A stretch of 64,000 nt of DNA from assembly GCA_947623455.1 (NCBI GenBank), contig OX392538.1:35386001-35450000 (forward strand). Direction: 5' to 3'. The notes under the pieces are model-generated. The model worked only from the letters and a program-made list of their open reading frames with translations, had not been told where the DNA came from and searched no databases. Of the stretch, positions 9,201 through 18,770 are shown piece after piece; the stretch's first letter is position 1, and every line of letters begins with the position of its first letter. Origin of the DNA: Mimachlamys varia. Lineage: Eukaryota > Mollusca > Bivalvia > Pectinida > Pectinidae. The translations under genes were made by a program, and so were the position numbers.

Positions 9201-11957
9201 ATTTAAACTCTTCCAATTCAAAGGTTGGAAAAGTCCATTATGAAACTTCAGGGGTGAATGAGTTAAATATTGAATGCATTGGATTCGACTTAATATTGCT
9301 TGTTGATTTTCTAATAACAGTTCAAAGTTAAAATTATATATTGACGCCCAATCCGGTTGTCCAAAAACTGATTGCGACATCCTAATGGTCATATTCGGGT
9401 GGGTGTTTTGGCAAACGTAACCGTTATTGGAATCGCTGTAATAAAACACTGCTTTCTAGTGATTATTGTAATGTTTGACAAACATTTTTATTAAAAAAAA
9501 ATGTCGTTATTATTAAAATTGCCCACCGACACATACCCGGTATCTGGCAAACATACACATTTGATCTGCTACCATCAAACAACTTAAACCTTGCTTGAAG
9601 AGCACTATCGGTACTTTGATATCTGGACCCAGTTGTTCAAAAAGTGATTAGCTTAACCTGTGGTTTGTATAAATATTAAATCTCCTGTAATTTGAAAACG
9701 AAACCATTAAATTAGTTAAAACTGTTTAGATTTTTAGATATCAATTATCCCGTAGAGTTAATATACATGCAAAATCGCATGATTGTGCCTTGTTTATTGA
9801 CAGATTTATTGAAGACTGAAAATGTGGTTGAATAGTGATTAAGCTATACCACCTTTTGAACAACTTGGCCCTGGCTGTATTATGGCACCTTCACCTTTTA
9901 ACAATCACTACACCTTTAAAATATGTCATCTAACCCAAACACTTCGACTCACTTACTTCCTTCCACTAAAACTGCCGTAACGCACACATATGCAGTACCT
10001 TTTAAATTAAGTAATTGATTCAGTATCCTAAATAAATGAATTAAACTGCATCATACAACTGTTTCGTCCTCTAAGGACTCTTCAGTGATGCTAGGGACGA
10101 AAAGGTGGGAATCCAAAATTTGCTGGAGCCTCCATAGCCACAGTTAATCTCATTTGAGTAGTGGCACGGTACATAATATACACATTTTCGTAGTACACGA
10201 TTTGAAATGATACAGAAGTAGTTTAATTTAACTTCTAAATTCATAAATTAAAGAGATTTTCTGCTTCTACATTAGTTTAGACATTTTGGATTCCCACCTT
10301 TTGGCCCTTAGCATCACTGAAGAGTCCTAGGAGGACGAAACAGCTGTTTGGTGCAGTTTAATTTTTATTTCCCTGCATACTGTATCTATTACTAAATTTA
10401 AAAGGTGCAGCACATGTGTGTGTTACGTCATCTTCTAAACTAATTAAGAAAACCAGCCCATCAACATACGTTCTTTTAATCATACTGTCACGCAACTTCA
10501 CAACCTCCTTCTAGTCAAACAGATCCTCAAATACCCACATATTACATTCCTACATTGCTTGGGAATCATTCGATTATTCTTTCTTCTTTTTTGTAGATCG
10601 ATATTTTCCACTCCTTTGAGCCGTTAGACGACTTGTTCACGTTGATGGATGTGGCTTATATTTACACATGGAGGCGGGTAAGTTCATAACAGCATTTCTT
10701 CATAAATTTAACTCGTTTACCACTTGAATTTCTAAATGAGCTATTCCAACCTTTTCATTTTGGGAGTTCAAATGTATTTTCATGTGCAACTGAGTTCAAT
10801 CTGTTCACTGTCAATACGAAACTGTACTTGAGATGCAGGCATGGCTTTGCTGGAAAAATTGAAATTTCCGCTTGTTTTTTCTACTAATATTCGTCACTAT
10901 TTGATTATCTTGTATTTTGACAAGGGTCTAAATGTTAATCTTTTCTTTCTTTCTTCATAGTTTGCCCATTCGTTCCATCGATTTTGAGTTCAAATGTTTT
11001 CTCAGGTTTTTTCCTGCTCGCAGGTTGATCCAAACAAATTCAAATAGTGTGTTCCTTCTCTTGAAGGACAAACTCGTGAGACGTCTATTGAACTAATGTT
11101 TGGTGTGTCATTTATTGCAGCAATCCCCATTACGACTTGTGTATACCGTGTTCGAATTGGCGAGAAACTACAAACGAAAATGTGAGGATGAAAAGACAAC
11201 GATTACGGAGAAACAACCATCGACAAAAGAAGATGCCCAGGAGGAAACATCAGTTGCGGAGAGAGATACCTCTCCTATGCAACCAGCAATGGAAGCCAGC
11301 CCCCCTTCACAGACGACACCGACGCCTGCGACTGCACCCGCACCTCCCCCTCCGCCTGCGCCTGCGCAGACAGTATCCCCCATGACACAAGATGAAACTC
11401 AGCATGTAAAAGAGTCCTCATTGCAAGTGAAACCGAACGGAAAGGATCCAACGCAAAAGGAACCAAGTGCTCCGATCATCAAGAAAAATACATCCAAGTA
11501 TATGGACAGATTAACCTATCAGGCACCAACAACTTTGAGCAAAGGACTCTTGAATAAATACCCGGTAGAAAGTGCTGGTTTCAAACCTTTGGAGGATGTG
11601 AATAGCTTCAGCAATAGTGGTAGTGTATATGACTTCAACGAAGGCCGTGATAGTCCCGTTCTAGCTTTCCCAGCGCCCTCTGTTGGCGTCGGTGAAAACG
11701 GCAACAAGGCGGCCTTAAAACAGACATCGGGAAAGAAAAGAAAATTAGCAAATGGTAAACTTTCTTATATAGCGGATTCACACCTACAGGAGCAAGTTAT
11801 ATCTAGTAAAACAAAAGTTACAAAAGACTCAACGAAAACAAACAAACCAACTAAAGAGAAGAAACAAGGACTGTTCGATATCAGAGGGAAAGTGAAATCG
11901 TCCAAATTCAATGGAATTTATACGCCACACGTGCTGAATGGGAATATCAGTAACTAA
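162..11957 (+). CDS. BMI1: Gene A: BMI1/PCGF2-4-type Polycomb RING finger protein, complete, nine coding exons
   Basis: Joined exons 162-273, 2968-3064, 3390-3445, 5247-5294, 7234-7339, 8161-8221, 8914-9012, 10597-10677 and 11121-11957 give one open frame of 498 residues; every intron is GT-AG. The N-terminus ([16 protein letters not shown]) is nearly that of vertebrate BMI1. The RING ligands are C18, C21, C34, H36, C39, C42, C53 and C56, all present. After it come [19 protein letters not shown] and an EMKRRRD basic patch, a linker, then a RAWUL domain at about residues 161-240 ([27 protein letters not shown]). Residues from about 250 on are disordered: a Pro-rich run near 300 and basic patches (GKKRK and Lys-rich stretches) towards the end. 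Family role: PRC1 subunit that pairs with RING1/RNF2 for histone H2A ubiquitylation in the nucleus. The tail is longer than in human BMI1 (326 residues). The ATG directly follows a splice acceptor (CAG at 159-161), so a 5' untranslated exon probably lies left of the window. Confidence 0.95.
405..1855. repeat. 41-bp minisatellite in intron 1 of gene A
   Basis: About 35 head-to-tail units, in register at 41 bases (for example GTCATATGAGG at 684 and 725, and at 1020 and 1061). Each consensus unit holds the hairpin GTGTCTAGGGAGACAC and the word CATATG. The units diverge by point changes (TACCTAGGGAGATATAATA, GTTGACTAGGGAGACAGGAC), so higher-order variants exist. Short open frames across the array are by-products, because 41 is not a multiple of three. 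Confidence 0.95.
1856..2967. other. Rest of gene A intron 1, no feature seen
   Basis: AT-rich sequence without recognisable exon, SINE or tandem array. The short frames at 2373-2727 show no codon bias or family resemblance. Confidence 0.6.
2968..3064 (+). CDS. BMI1: Gene A exon 2: second half of RING
   Basis: It starts after TTTTTCAG and ends at AA before GTAAGT. It encodes [20 protein letters not shown] and what follows, with zinc ligands C39, C42, C53 and C56, then [10 protein letters not shown]. Confidence 0.95.
3390..3445 (+). CDS. BMI1: Gene A exon 3: [18 protein letters not shown]
   Basis: It is bounded by TTTTAG and GTAAGT, 56 bases. This conserved helix C-terminal to the RING is nearly identical to vertebrate PCGF2/4. 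Gene B has an exon of exactly the same length and phase at 60423-60478. Confidence 0.95.
3570..3990. mobile_element. Pogo/Tigger-like TIR element with an amplified 31-bp terminal unit
   Basis: About nine copies of a 31-base unit containing GTCGAACCTCGTAATCTAGA, then AGTCGACGG, run from about 3573 to 3853. A unique part follows, and the inverted end TAACGAGGTTCGACTGTA closes it at about 3973-3990. The same CAGTCGAACCTCGTTA-type end occurs singly at 15013, 48204 and 51133. Pogo/Tigger elements have ends of the CAG..ACCTCG type with TA target duplications; the class assignment is inference. It sits in gene A intron 3. Confidence 0.7.
3991..4248. repeat. 126-bp tandem duplication
   Basis: The stretch starting TATACAGTGCTGATATATTA at 3991 recurs 126 bases later with few differences; both copies end with TTTCGAGTTGTATA. 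Confidence 0.85.
4344..4600. mobile_element. Long hairpin MITE in gene A intron 3
   Basis: A near-perfect inverted repeat. The arm from CACAGGGACCTGAGAATTTG through TAAAATAGGG and TTACACATTTG is mirrored at about 4500-4600. A second perfect inner hairpin (AATGGTCATAAA / TTTATGACCATT) sits at about 4459-4490. The element is non-coding. Confidence 0.85.
5247..5294 (+). CDS. BMI1: Gene A exon 4: EMKRRRD basic segment
   Basis: It follows TTTTTGCAG and ends before GTATGT. It encodes [16 protein letters not shown], matching the EMKRRRDFYAAHP segment of vertebrate BMI1, a basic patch that may act in nuclear import. Confidence 0.94.
5772..6008 (+). repeat. Dispersed repeat R1, copy in gene A intron 4
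   Basis: A copy of the family described at 55756, including the upstream extension GTTTGCTTATTGGTGTGCTT. The core GAAGCAGAAAACTCTTCCGG has a small deletion. Confidence 0.75.
6485..6680 (-). repeat. Probable SINE/LINE tail fragment
   Basis: Read on the minus strand it ends with GTTAATTGGACGTAAAAACA followed by an ACCAAAACCAACC tail, close to the tails of the SINEs at 20318 and 27893 (GTTAATAGGACGT..). No tRNA-like head is seen. Confidence 0.45.
6958..7115 (+). mobile_element. tRNA-derived SINE in gene A intron 4
   Basis: Box A-like TGGCGCAGTGG and box B-like GGGTTCGTTTCCC are spaced as in a tRNA gene. A body follows containing ACGTGGGTTTTCTCCAGGTA, the module shared with the SINEs at 20318 and 27893. 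The tRNA cloverleaf is not intact. Confidence 0.7.
7234..7339 (+). CDS. BMI1: Gene A exon 5: acidic linker and ISLSLELY
   Basis: It is bounded by TTTCAG and GTAAGT, 106 bases. It encodes an acidic linker ending in [14 protein letters not shown], the counterpart of the ISLSIEF segment in BMI1. Confidence 0.94.
7600..8155. repeat. Degenerate TATAACGAGG(T) repeat tract in gene A intron 5
   Basis: Roughly 55-70 base degenerate units recur with words like TATAACGAAGTTTTATTG and TATATTATCTGTA. They resemble repeated copies of a TIR-type end. The tract stops six bases before the exon 6 acceptor, so it is not clearly separated from splicing signals. Confidence 0.6.
8161..8221 (+). CDS. BMI1: Gene A exon 6: variable linker
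   Basis: It follows CCTTTACCAG and ends with AAG before GTAATA, 61 bases. It encodes [20 protein letters not shown], a low-conservation linker. The flanking exons need this phase to stay in frame. Confidence 0.88.
8573..8800 (+). repeat. Dispersed repeat R1, copy in gene A intron 6
   Basis: Family as at 55756, with core GATGAAGCAGAAGACGCTTA. It lies about 110 bases before exon 7. Confidence 0.85.
8914..9012 (+). CDS. BMI1: Gene A exon 7: first part of RAWUL domain
   Basis: 99 bases after CGCCACAG, ending before GTACTT. It encodes [20 protein letters not shown] and on to LPPRYK, clearly homologous to the YLRCPAAMTVMHLRKFL region of BMI1. The matching gene B exon is also 99 bases. Confidence 0.95.
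9070..9155 (+). mobile_element. tRNA-derived SINE head fragment
   Basis: TAGATCAATCGGTTGAG (box A region) and GGGTTCGAGTC (box B) are tRNA-like, but the stems do not close. It is followed directly by an M1 palindrome. Confidence 0.5.
9176..9266. mobile_element. M1 90-bp palindromic MITE, copy 1
   Basis: Family description at 61011. Ends TTCACCTCCTGAAGAC and TTCAGGGGTGAATGAGTTAA; centre CAATTCAAAGGTTGG. Confidence 0.8.
9965..10434. mobile_element. M2 palindromic MITE, full-length copy in gene A intron 7
   Basis: The inverted arms are about 150 bases long. The left arm has GTAACGCACACATATGCAG, then TCCTCTAAGGACTCTTCAGT and AAAAGGTGGGAATCC; the right arm mirrors these and ends in TGTGTGTTACGTCATCTTCT. 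The central part has CATAGCCACAGTTAATCTCA. There is no coding capacity. Partial copies occur at 23009, 35795, 37371, 39108, 44018, 52572 and 56847. Confidence 0.88.
10597..10677 (+). CDS. BMI1: Gene A exon 8: middle of RAWUL domain
   Basis: 81 bases after TTTTGTAG, ending before GTAAGT. It encodes [20 protein letters not shown] and then YIYTWRR, matching the [16 protein letters not shown] part of BMI1. Confidence 0.95.
10708..10800. mobile_element. M1 MITE, diverged copy 2
   Basis: TAACTCGTTTACCACTTGAA, then AGCTATTCCAACC, then GAGTTCAAATG. It lies 30 bases after exon 8 of gene A. Confidence 0.6.
11121..11957 (+). CDS. BMI1: Gene A exon 9: end of RAWUL and disordered C-terminal tail
   Basis: It follows TTATTGCAG and runs 837 bases to TAA at 11955. 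It opens with [20 protein letters not shown], which closes the RAWUL fold (NGPLPLKYRV in BMI1). The rest is Ser/Thr/Pro/Lys-rich with no recognisable domain. A proline run sits near 11320-11365, and basic clusters at about 11725-11755 and 11800-11900 are possible nuclear-localisation signals. An in-frame ATG at 11100 lies in the intron and is not a start. Confidence 0.94.
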   Translation, partial: QSPLRLVYTVFELARNYKRKCEDEKTTITEKQPSTKEDAQEETSVAERDTSPMQPAMEASPPSQTTPTPATAPAPPPPPAPAQTVSPMTQDETQHVKESSLQVKPNGKDPTQKEPSAPIIKKNTSKYMDRLTYQAPTTLSKGLLNKYPVESAGFKPLEDVNSFSNSGSVYDFNEGRDSPVLAFPAPSVGVGENGNKAALKQTSGKKRKLANGKLSYIADSHLQEQVISSKTKVTKDSTKTNKPTKEKKQGLFDIRGKVKSSKFNGIYTPHVLNGNISN

Positions 11958-12942
11958 ACGGTGGTTGAATATTATTTGTGATTCAACCATCTCGCTTTGT
12001 GTGATTATCGAAAGATTGAGAGCAGCTAATGTTATATTTTTGAAACAAAACTTTGGTTTATTCAAAGCAGAAAAAAAACCTCATGAATATTCCTAATAAC
12101 TCCGGTATATTCAAATGAGAGAACAATAAACTCATGAATATTCATAATTTGGATATACCTTTGTGCATTACCGGTTACTGTTGAATATTCATTTCAATCA
12201 GTGTTTCATTTGATTGCTGTTGTCATTTTGTTTTGGAATGGCTATTATTCCATATTCAGTTGGGTGATATAAGGATAGACTATTTGGAAATTTCCTGTTA
12301 ATTATCGATTTGCTACATTCATTACTCGGAAGAATGCTAAACAGTTGGGGTAATTTTTTGGGGACAGTTTACATTAGAAGTAAGACTAAATGCATAAACA
12401 GGCTATATATTAATTTTTATTTATGGCAATTAAAACTTACGATTTTGATCAGACCTACCTGAGCATACTTTTCTCGTCTTCTGAGCAGCATTCCCGCTTC
12501 TTGCCTGTTGCTTTTCATTTATGTTGCGTTTCGTCTGGAAGTGCTTGAACCATGGAAAATGGTCGTACTGATGCTTGAGTGTTTTATTTCAATGGAGATT
12601 CGTCAGAACGGCCTACATGGAAAATATCCATTCAGCCCTTTGTGATGCACACAGAAAATTGGTCTCTGGAGTTGTAGACTCTGGACTAGCAATACTCGTA
12701 AACAGAGTCAAAATAACCTGTCTGCAAACAGAGGACATTCGTAGATAAAACTGAAATTGCAATACATCTCGGGGGTATGGGGGTAATTTTGTTTCCTGGG
12801 ACTTAACTAGGATTTGAATCTTGGGACACCAAACAATAACCCGCAATTAATCCATTCAGCCCAGAATTGCACTAACCAGACTTTGATCAGAGATTAAGAA
12901 AATGAGTTTCTTTTAGTGATATTTGAGTCCAATTGATTGAAA
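11958..12942. other. Gene A 3' UTR/downstream region
   Basis: It has a repeated CTCATGAATATTC word at about 12081 and 12131. Otherwise AT-rich, with no recognisable feature; the frame at 12613-12846 looks random. Confidence 0.5.
12125..12130 (+). promoter_or_regulatory. Possible polyadenylation signal of gene A
   Basis: AATAAA lies 168 bases after the gene A stop codon and is the first such hexamer downstream. Others follow near 13564. There is no transcript evidence. Confidence 0.3.
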
Positions 12943-13187
12943 TACTGTAAAAGTGGAATTATTCGCGATGTGGAAATTTTCGCTTATTTCACTGGCATTA
13001 AATCTCCGCGAATATAATTATCCCCACGCGAATATATTGAATACCACTCAAACTCTACAGTGTATACTACAGTAGTATAATACAGGTACACACCAGGGCT
13101 GACAGCGCGAAGGTTTCCACACCACGAACAGTTTGGAGCCTGAGAAAGCGAAACATTCCACCCGAGAAAATATTTACATTTACAGTA
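12943..13187. mobile_element. M3 TIR MITE (TTCGCG type)
   Basis: Ends TACTGTAAAAGTGGAATTAT and, inverted, TTTACAGTAG. The body is rich in TTCGC/GCGAA words and contains AATACCACTCAAACTCTACA. Related copies are at 21838-22060 and 54447-54697. Confidence 0.8.
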
Positions 13188-15000
13188 GTTGATATAACAT
13201 TCTATCTATTGTGTTAAAATAAAATGCAAACCCTTTTTTTATAAGTATTGCTGTCTAGAAAATCAATTGATTGTTTTCATTAATATTGTGATCATTGCAA
13301 GTGTCGGTATTGGTGAATTGATTCCATTTTCTAAAGGGAGAAAGATATTTGGAGAATAACAATATCAATTTCAAAGTCTCCAGAATGATCCTCATGTCCA
13401 GTAAATTTGTAACCTTGTCCGACGCTTACATATTCCAGGGTCCTATTGTTTTCTTGTTTCAGGACGTTGCATTTATATCTCTATTTAATTTGCTTACGTC
13501 ATTTGTGGCCAGAAGTTTATATCTAATATCAATTCTCTTTTCTGTCTGAAAGTAACAAGTTATGAATAAATGTTTGCCAGCATGAAAACGATATTTTCAG
13601 TGCGTTGACGCATGTAAACCTTTAAGTGTGAAGCAATTTTATTGGCCTGGGCAAGGAAAACGTCATACTTTGACATTGTGTCCTTAAAACAAACTGTTTT
13701 GTATGTAACAATCTTACCTAAAAGGAATCAATCTTGTTGTAAAACAAAATGAAGTATCTAACGATAAATAGTCTTAAAATAGTATGAAATATAGATATAC
13801 CCCGAAATCTTAACTTCAGTGGGAAGTAAACTGATAATTTTCCCAAATCTCTGGATTGCAGTCACTCTAAAATAGGTATATAATTCATATTTTTTTCCAT
13901 ATTTAGAGGAATAATAATGATAATTATGATAATTATTAATTCATTTGGGGGTTTATTTCGCTTACCGACAAGTTTGCGTTACGTGATTTTCAGAAAAAAA
14001 TTACAATATTACAAAATGCTGATAAGAAAATGATTTGAGATTCTTTTTTTCGACTGACAAGGAATAAAAGCCCCTACATTATTATAGAGCAAATTTGTCT
14101 TATGATTGCCTCCTCGTTTACCACGATGTGATGACTGACATTTTAGCGTAGGTCTTACAGATGTAACTTGTAATAAACATCGTGGTAGGTACGGTGTATG
14201 CAAGACTATGTAATGGCCTCTGATAGCGTGTGTTATTCCAATAGCCAAAGGGTCTTGCGGCAGCATGTTTCTGCTCCGTAATGCGTTTTTATAACGCCAG
14301 ATATATCTCATTTTTTCTCCACCTGTATACGTTTGACGTGTTAACTGCATATGTAGGCATTCCGAAAATTCTTTTATGGACATATACAGATCAATTTTGT
14401 TTGAAGTACCTTTTTAGAGCATTTTTACGACAACGGCGCCATAAAACGGAACGAATACCACCCGTGATGGCTATTTATAGATAAAGGACACATACAGCTA
14501 CCCGCGGAGTAGAAATGGTCTGCGGTTTTGGAACGTAAATTTAATGTTTTGCTGTAATGGGGAAGCATAATTTAAGTTTCAGCTTTTTACTTTCTGATAC
14601 TGGTGGCCCAGTGCCTGAATATGATAGCTATAGGTGATAGTCGCATATTTTAGTGAATTTTGATACGTGATTATATTATAATTTTCTGGCATACACGAAC
14701 TCACTAGAGGCAAGTGATAGTTATGAAATTAGGTCTAAAATTTATGCTGGATCCCGACTGTATGTTATGAACTTTAAAGAAAAACGATTGTCCAAAATGT
14801 TTGTTTGTTTGGCAAACAACAATGGCAATTACGGTATAGTATTTAGCTGAAAAAGTCTAGCTTTGGTTAGTTGATGGCAAATAACATCAGACGAACATTT
14901 TTCATTTATACAATGTTCAAATGTCGATACTGTAATTTTGCATTTATTTTGTTTATTGTTGCTTTCATTTTTTTGTTAAAATTGCACAGGAAGTGCTTTC
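13188..15000. other. Intergenic stretch, nothing convincing
   Basis: No exon or repeat recognised. An 11-base inverted repeat TACCACGATGT / ACATCGTGGTA lies at about 14117-14190. The 124-codon minus frame at 14009-14383 resembles nothing I know and has no splice context. Confidence 0.5.
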
Positions 15001-15012
15001 AGTTTTCAATAC

Positions 15013-15132
15013 GGTCAAACCTCGTTATCTTGAAGTCTATGGAACTATGGTAAAACTTCAAGGTAAATAAAGTCTTCGAGTTAAATAAAGTCTTCGAGTA
15101 AAACTATATCGAGATAACGTGGTTTGACTATT
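15013..15132. mobile_element. Pogo/Tigger-like MITE, short copy
   Basis: Left end GGTCAAACCTCGTTATCTTG, right end GAGATAACGTGGTTTGACTA, with an internal 22-base duplication (AAATAAAGTCTTCGAGT). About 120 bases in total. Confidence 0.7.
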
Positions 15133-15363
15133 CTCGATTTTGCGATGGAATATGACGTCGACAATTTTGTGATGAAAATACCGGTTACACATTACCACAA
15201 CTATATTTTTTACAATTTTTTTCTTGGACCAAAATATTTTATGTCACTTCTTACGTTTTACGTTATTTGAAGGTTTTTATGGTTAGTGACGTCATAACTT
15301 TATTCGATTTGAAGTTTTCAGTTCCTTATTTATGTAACACAAAACTTTGCAACATGTTTACAT

Positions 15364-15723
15364 CACGTGAGATGACATCACGTGATATTTATATTTCCAT
15401 AATTATTATGTCTATATAATGTAAAACACACAACGTGATGTACTTGTTACTTATGTATGTTTGTGTTGGTCATGTGGCGTATTGGTGTATCATGTGGTGT
15501 TCACGTCACGTGACATTGTTTTACGTTATTGTATGTACAGATGTGTATGTATTCGTCATGAGGTGTAAAGTTGTGCCACGTGATGTTAATACCACGTGAT
15601 GGTTAACATCACGTGGTATTGGTTTGCGTTTCGTTACGTAATTTGACGTTATATTTTACGTCAATCAAGTTGTGACGTTACTCTGGAGTAAAGTGATACT
15701 GTATCTGTCCTTTAATTCACGTG
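15364..15723. promoter_or_regulatory. Cluster of seven CACGTG boxes
   Basis: CACGTG occurs at 15364, 15379, 15507, 15577, 15593, 15610 and 15718, most within (A/T)(C)CACGTGAT contexts, with extra GACGT and CATGTG near-matches. A regulatory role for bHLH-type factors or a decayed simple tandem repeat are both possible. Confidence 0.5.
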
Positions 15724-15994
15724 ATGTGTGTATAAAGTAATACTTTATTTGTACTTCCGGTCATGTGATGTCAATGTAATGTGATACTTCATTGTATTTT
15801 ACGTTATGTGTAATGTTGACGATGACAGACTTGTAATTAAACTAAGCTGCGGTGCCAATTTGATAAACGTTTTATTTCATTCTTTATTAGAGCTGTGACT
15901 ACAAATGGCAGGTAATATAACGTTTACACTATGTATGCCAGTGGGCTTTTCCCATAACTTGAAAAATATTATAGTGATTAGTACCGTAAAATAA

Positions 15995-16165
15995 GTAGGG
16001 AATACCAGAGCGTCAACAAAAAGCATACTCTTAACTCCAAATCGATTAAACTAGAGGCAAAATATGAACAAAGGAAAGATTTACATAGAGACTCTCGTAA
16101 AATTACAAGAGATTAAGACCAGGGGTTCCAGGAGAGTAAGCGTCTTCTGCTTCATCGATATAATA
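15995..16165 (-). repeat. Dispersed repeat R1
   Basis: Minus-strand copy starting AGGGAATACCAGAGCGTCAA and reaching CGTCTTCTGCTTCATCGA. Confidence 0.85.
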
Positions 16166-16435
16166 AACTTTGAACTGCTCCCCAGCACAGCAACGTCTTA
16201 CACATTTTCACAAAAATGACGTATTATAGAAAAAAAATTGAATGGAGAAAAGGAAAATTCCAAGTAGTGAAAATGATTTGTTTGGTCTCGACACTCCCAT
16301 TTATGTTGGCGACCCAGTAGACATTTGTGATCACGAATGAGCACAATAATAATATTACATCTTGCATTGGTCAAGTGAAATGGTGGCGGTCAGGTCTGTG
16401 CAGTAATTGAAATCTACTAACTATACAAAAAAAAA

Positions 16436-16617
16436 ATCAGAGAATACCAAAGTGTCAACAAAACCATAATCCGAACTCAAAATCGATTACACTTGGGGCA
16501 AAATAGGAATAAAGGAAATATTTACACGGAATCTCTCGTAAAAGCACAAGAGAATAATACCAGTTGTGCCGGAAGAGTAAGCGTCTTCTGCTTCATCAAC
16601 GACACCCGCCATACCAG
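16436..16617 (-). repeat. Dispersed repeat R1
   Basis: Minus-strand copy from TCAGAGAATACCAAAGTG to CATCAACGACACCCGCCA. Read on the plus strand it keeps the frame ending [14 protein letters not shown]. Confidence 0.88.
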
Positions 16618-16899
16618 CTATATCACGCCTATCACTCAGTTAGTCGTCCTCAAATCTGTACATCACTGGAATATGTCGTAAACAAACTCAAGGGCTTTGT
16701 AAACGCGTCAGATCGCATGTGAATCAATTTCCTTTGACATTCTGCGAAGGAATCGCACAATAACCAAATTGTAAAATAGTCCGGTTTCGAGTTCAGGTGG
16801 CGCCCCTCTTGGAACGTGTTTAAGGCAGGGCAAATTCATAGCGACTGGTTTGGTTATTTGACCGAAAATCGATCATAAAGCTAGCTAGATGTCTTAGAA

Positions 16900-17046
16900 T
16901 TTATGGCATTCTACGGATGCAGGGTAAACAATTCTGCGCGTTGATGAAATTTCTTGCTGAAGGATACAACACAAGTGCCGGGACTCGAACTCGCAACCCT
17001 TCGATCACATATCCGGCGTCCTACCACTAGACCACCGTGCCTCTCA
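16900..17046 (-). mobile_element. tRNA-derived SINE
   Basis: The minus strand reads GGCACGGTGGTCTAGTGGTA (box A TGGTCTAGTGG), then GCGAGTTCGAGTCCCGGCAC (box B), then TGTATCCTTCAGCAAGAAAT. The acceptor and T stems do not pair as in a functional tRNA. The left end is uncertain. Confidence 0.65.
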
Positions 17047-17189
17047 AGTGTTTAAGTATACATATTCATCAGTCGATTTCGATCGTAATGAAACAATCTG
17101 GCAAAGATATCACTCAGGGAAAATTGCGTTGAATTTCCTCAACTAAGCATGTTTATGAAAATAAGTAGTTCGTTCGTTACATGTCATGC

Positions 17190-17420
17190 TTTCAGTCACG
17201 TTGCGTCAGGTGCCAAGGTCAAAACTATGGACAAGATAACACATACGTACATTAATTCAAAGGAGCTAATCAACGTTAGGTTCCGTAGTCCACTCAGCAG
17301 CGGTCACTAAGGACGTCCGCATTATGCGTAATTTAATTGTTAGCCTGCCGTGTCCTGTTAATTAAATCACCATGGATGCAGCTGTGCCATTATCTGTCTT
17401 GTGTTTTATGGAACCGAAAG
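17190..17420. other. Low-repeat balanced-composition block, possible conserved non-coding element
   Basis: Unlike its neighbours it is neither AT-rich nor repetitive. It carries homeodomain-type words (TTAATTAAAT, ATTAATTC, TAATTTAATTG). No open frame is convincing. Without comparison this is only a candidate. Confidence 0.25.
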
Positions 17421-17544
17421 ACCATTTTTATTTTGCCTCCTCCTAATCTAGCTTCTTTTGCAAGGAACAAATATGTCAGAACTAGAAACTGGATGTAAAG
17501 TTGGTTAAGATATCAATGCTTACTTTGAATGCATTGATAACTTT

Positions 17545-17692
17545 AAGCAGAAGACGCTTACTCTTCCGGAATATTCTCTTGTACTTTTAAAAGGGTCTCC
17601 ATGTAAATCTTTCCTTTGTTAATATTTTGCCTCTGGTTTAATCGATTTTGAGTTCGGGTTATGATTTTGTTAACGCTTCGGTAATCTCTTAT
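17545..17692 (+). repeat. Dispersed repeat R1, truncated
   Basis: Starts within the core (AGCAGAAGACGCTTACTCTT) and runs to CGCTTCGGTAATCTCTTATT. Confidence 0.85.
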
Positions 17693-17759
17693 TTATTTGA
17701 ATGATAAAGTTTTGTTTAAAACAATATTTGTAAGCTGAAGTTGATATTTCTTTCCAAAT

Positions 17760-18125
17760 CTGATCGTTTCTCTCACAATCACCAGTTTCTGTTACGATCA
17801 TACACTTTGTCTAACTATCTGAGCTTTTTTAGCTTTTTTTTTCTCGTATGCTTTCCGTTTCTCTCATAATCCGATAATTGCTTTTTCAATATGAGTTTCT
17901 CTCAATTTGTTACTAATCGTGTTTCTTTTTTCGATTGCGAATTGGCAGCATCTGCTACGATTAAGCACTTTCTTGCACGGTTTTGAACCTTTTTAACGCA
18001 ATCTCTCAATTTCTTTCATGATCGGATAGTTTCTTTCACAATATCCCACTTTCTTTCGCAATCTGACAGTTATGTAATAATATCATTATCTCTTAATAAA
18101 CTGACAGTTTCTCTTAAGAATTAAC
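17760..18125. repeat. Degenerate TTTCTCTCACAATC-type tandem repeat
   Basis: Words such as GTTTCTCTCACAATC, TTTCTCTCATAATCCGATA, TTTCTTTCACAATATC and TTTCTTTCGCAATCTGACAG recur about every 33-40 bases. Confidence 0.55.
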
Positions 18126-18587
18126 GGGTTAAATGAGAAATTGCCATCTAGTAAAAAGGATTGGGCTTATACTACCGATAATTAATATCGAATCATCAAA
18201 TAGCTGAACATCGTTAATGTAGATATATGCTTGTCGATGAAATATTAAATGCATCTTCATATAACCTACAATGTGTATACATGTGTAAAAAACAATAACA
18301 TGTTTAATATTCTAATCAAATTCAATGAGAAACATATTAAATTCTACAAAATAAAATATGATAACATAACCTTTGCTTATATTACAATTAGAAAAAATAT
18401 CTCCAAATTTTTGTCCATAAACAATCTAGCGAACATGTCTATTAGCAATGTATATAATACATGTATATGTGGTTTGGCGAAATGAAAATAAAAAAAAAAT
18501 CGTCTGTCCCCTCAAGGATCCCCACAGCAACGTATTAATGTAAAAGTACATTTCAGACCCGTACACGTTCGCTGTTCCACTTTAAGC

Positions 18588-18770
18588 GTACCGTTTGCGT
18601 AGCATTTCCGTAGCACTTCCGTACCATTACCGTAGCGTTTCCGTACCGTTTGCGAAGCATTTCCGTAGCATTACCGTAGCATTTGCGTCGCACTACCGTA
18701 GCATTACCGTAGCATTTGCGTCGCACTACCGTACCATTTCCGTAGCACTAGCGTCATTTACAAAGCGTTC
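18588..18770 (+). repeat. 11-bp repeat array, left
   Basis: Units of the form CGTAGCATTTC, CGTACCGTTTG, CGTCGCACTAC, in perfect 11-base register for most of the array. Confidence 0.85.

Noticed and set aside
11100..11957. Stand-alone 285-residue protein starting at 11100
   Set aside because: The ATG is intronic, upstream of the CAG acceptor at 11118-11120. The frame is gene A exon 9.
14009..14383. 124-codon minus-strand frame
   Set aside because: No recognisable motif, no splice signals with neighbours, and a composition like the surrounding intergenic DNA.
16970..17046. tRNA gene on the minus strand
   Set aside because: The acceptor and T stems do not pair properly; it is a SINE head.
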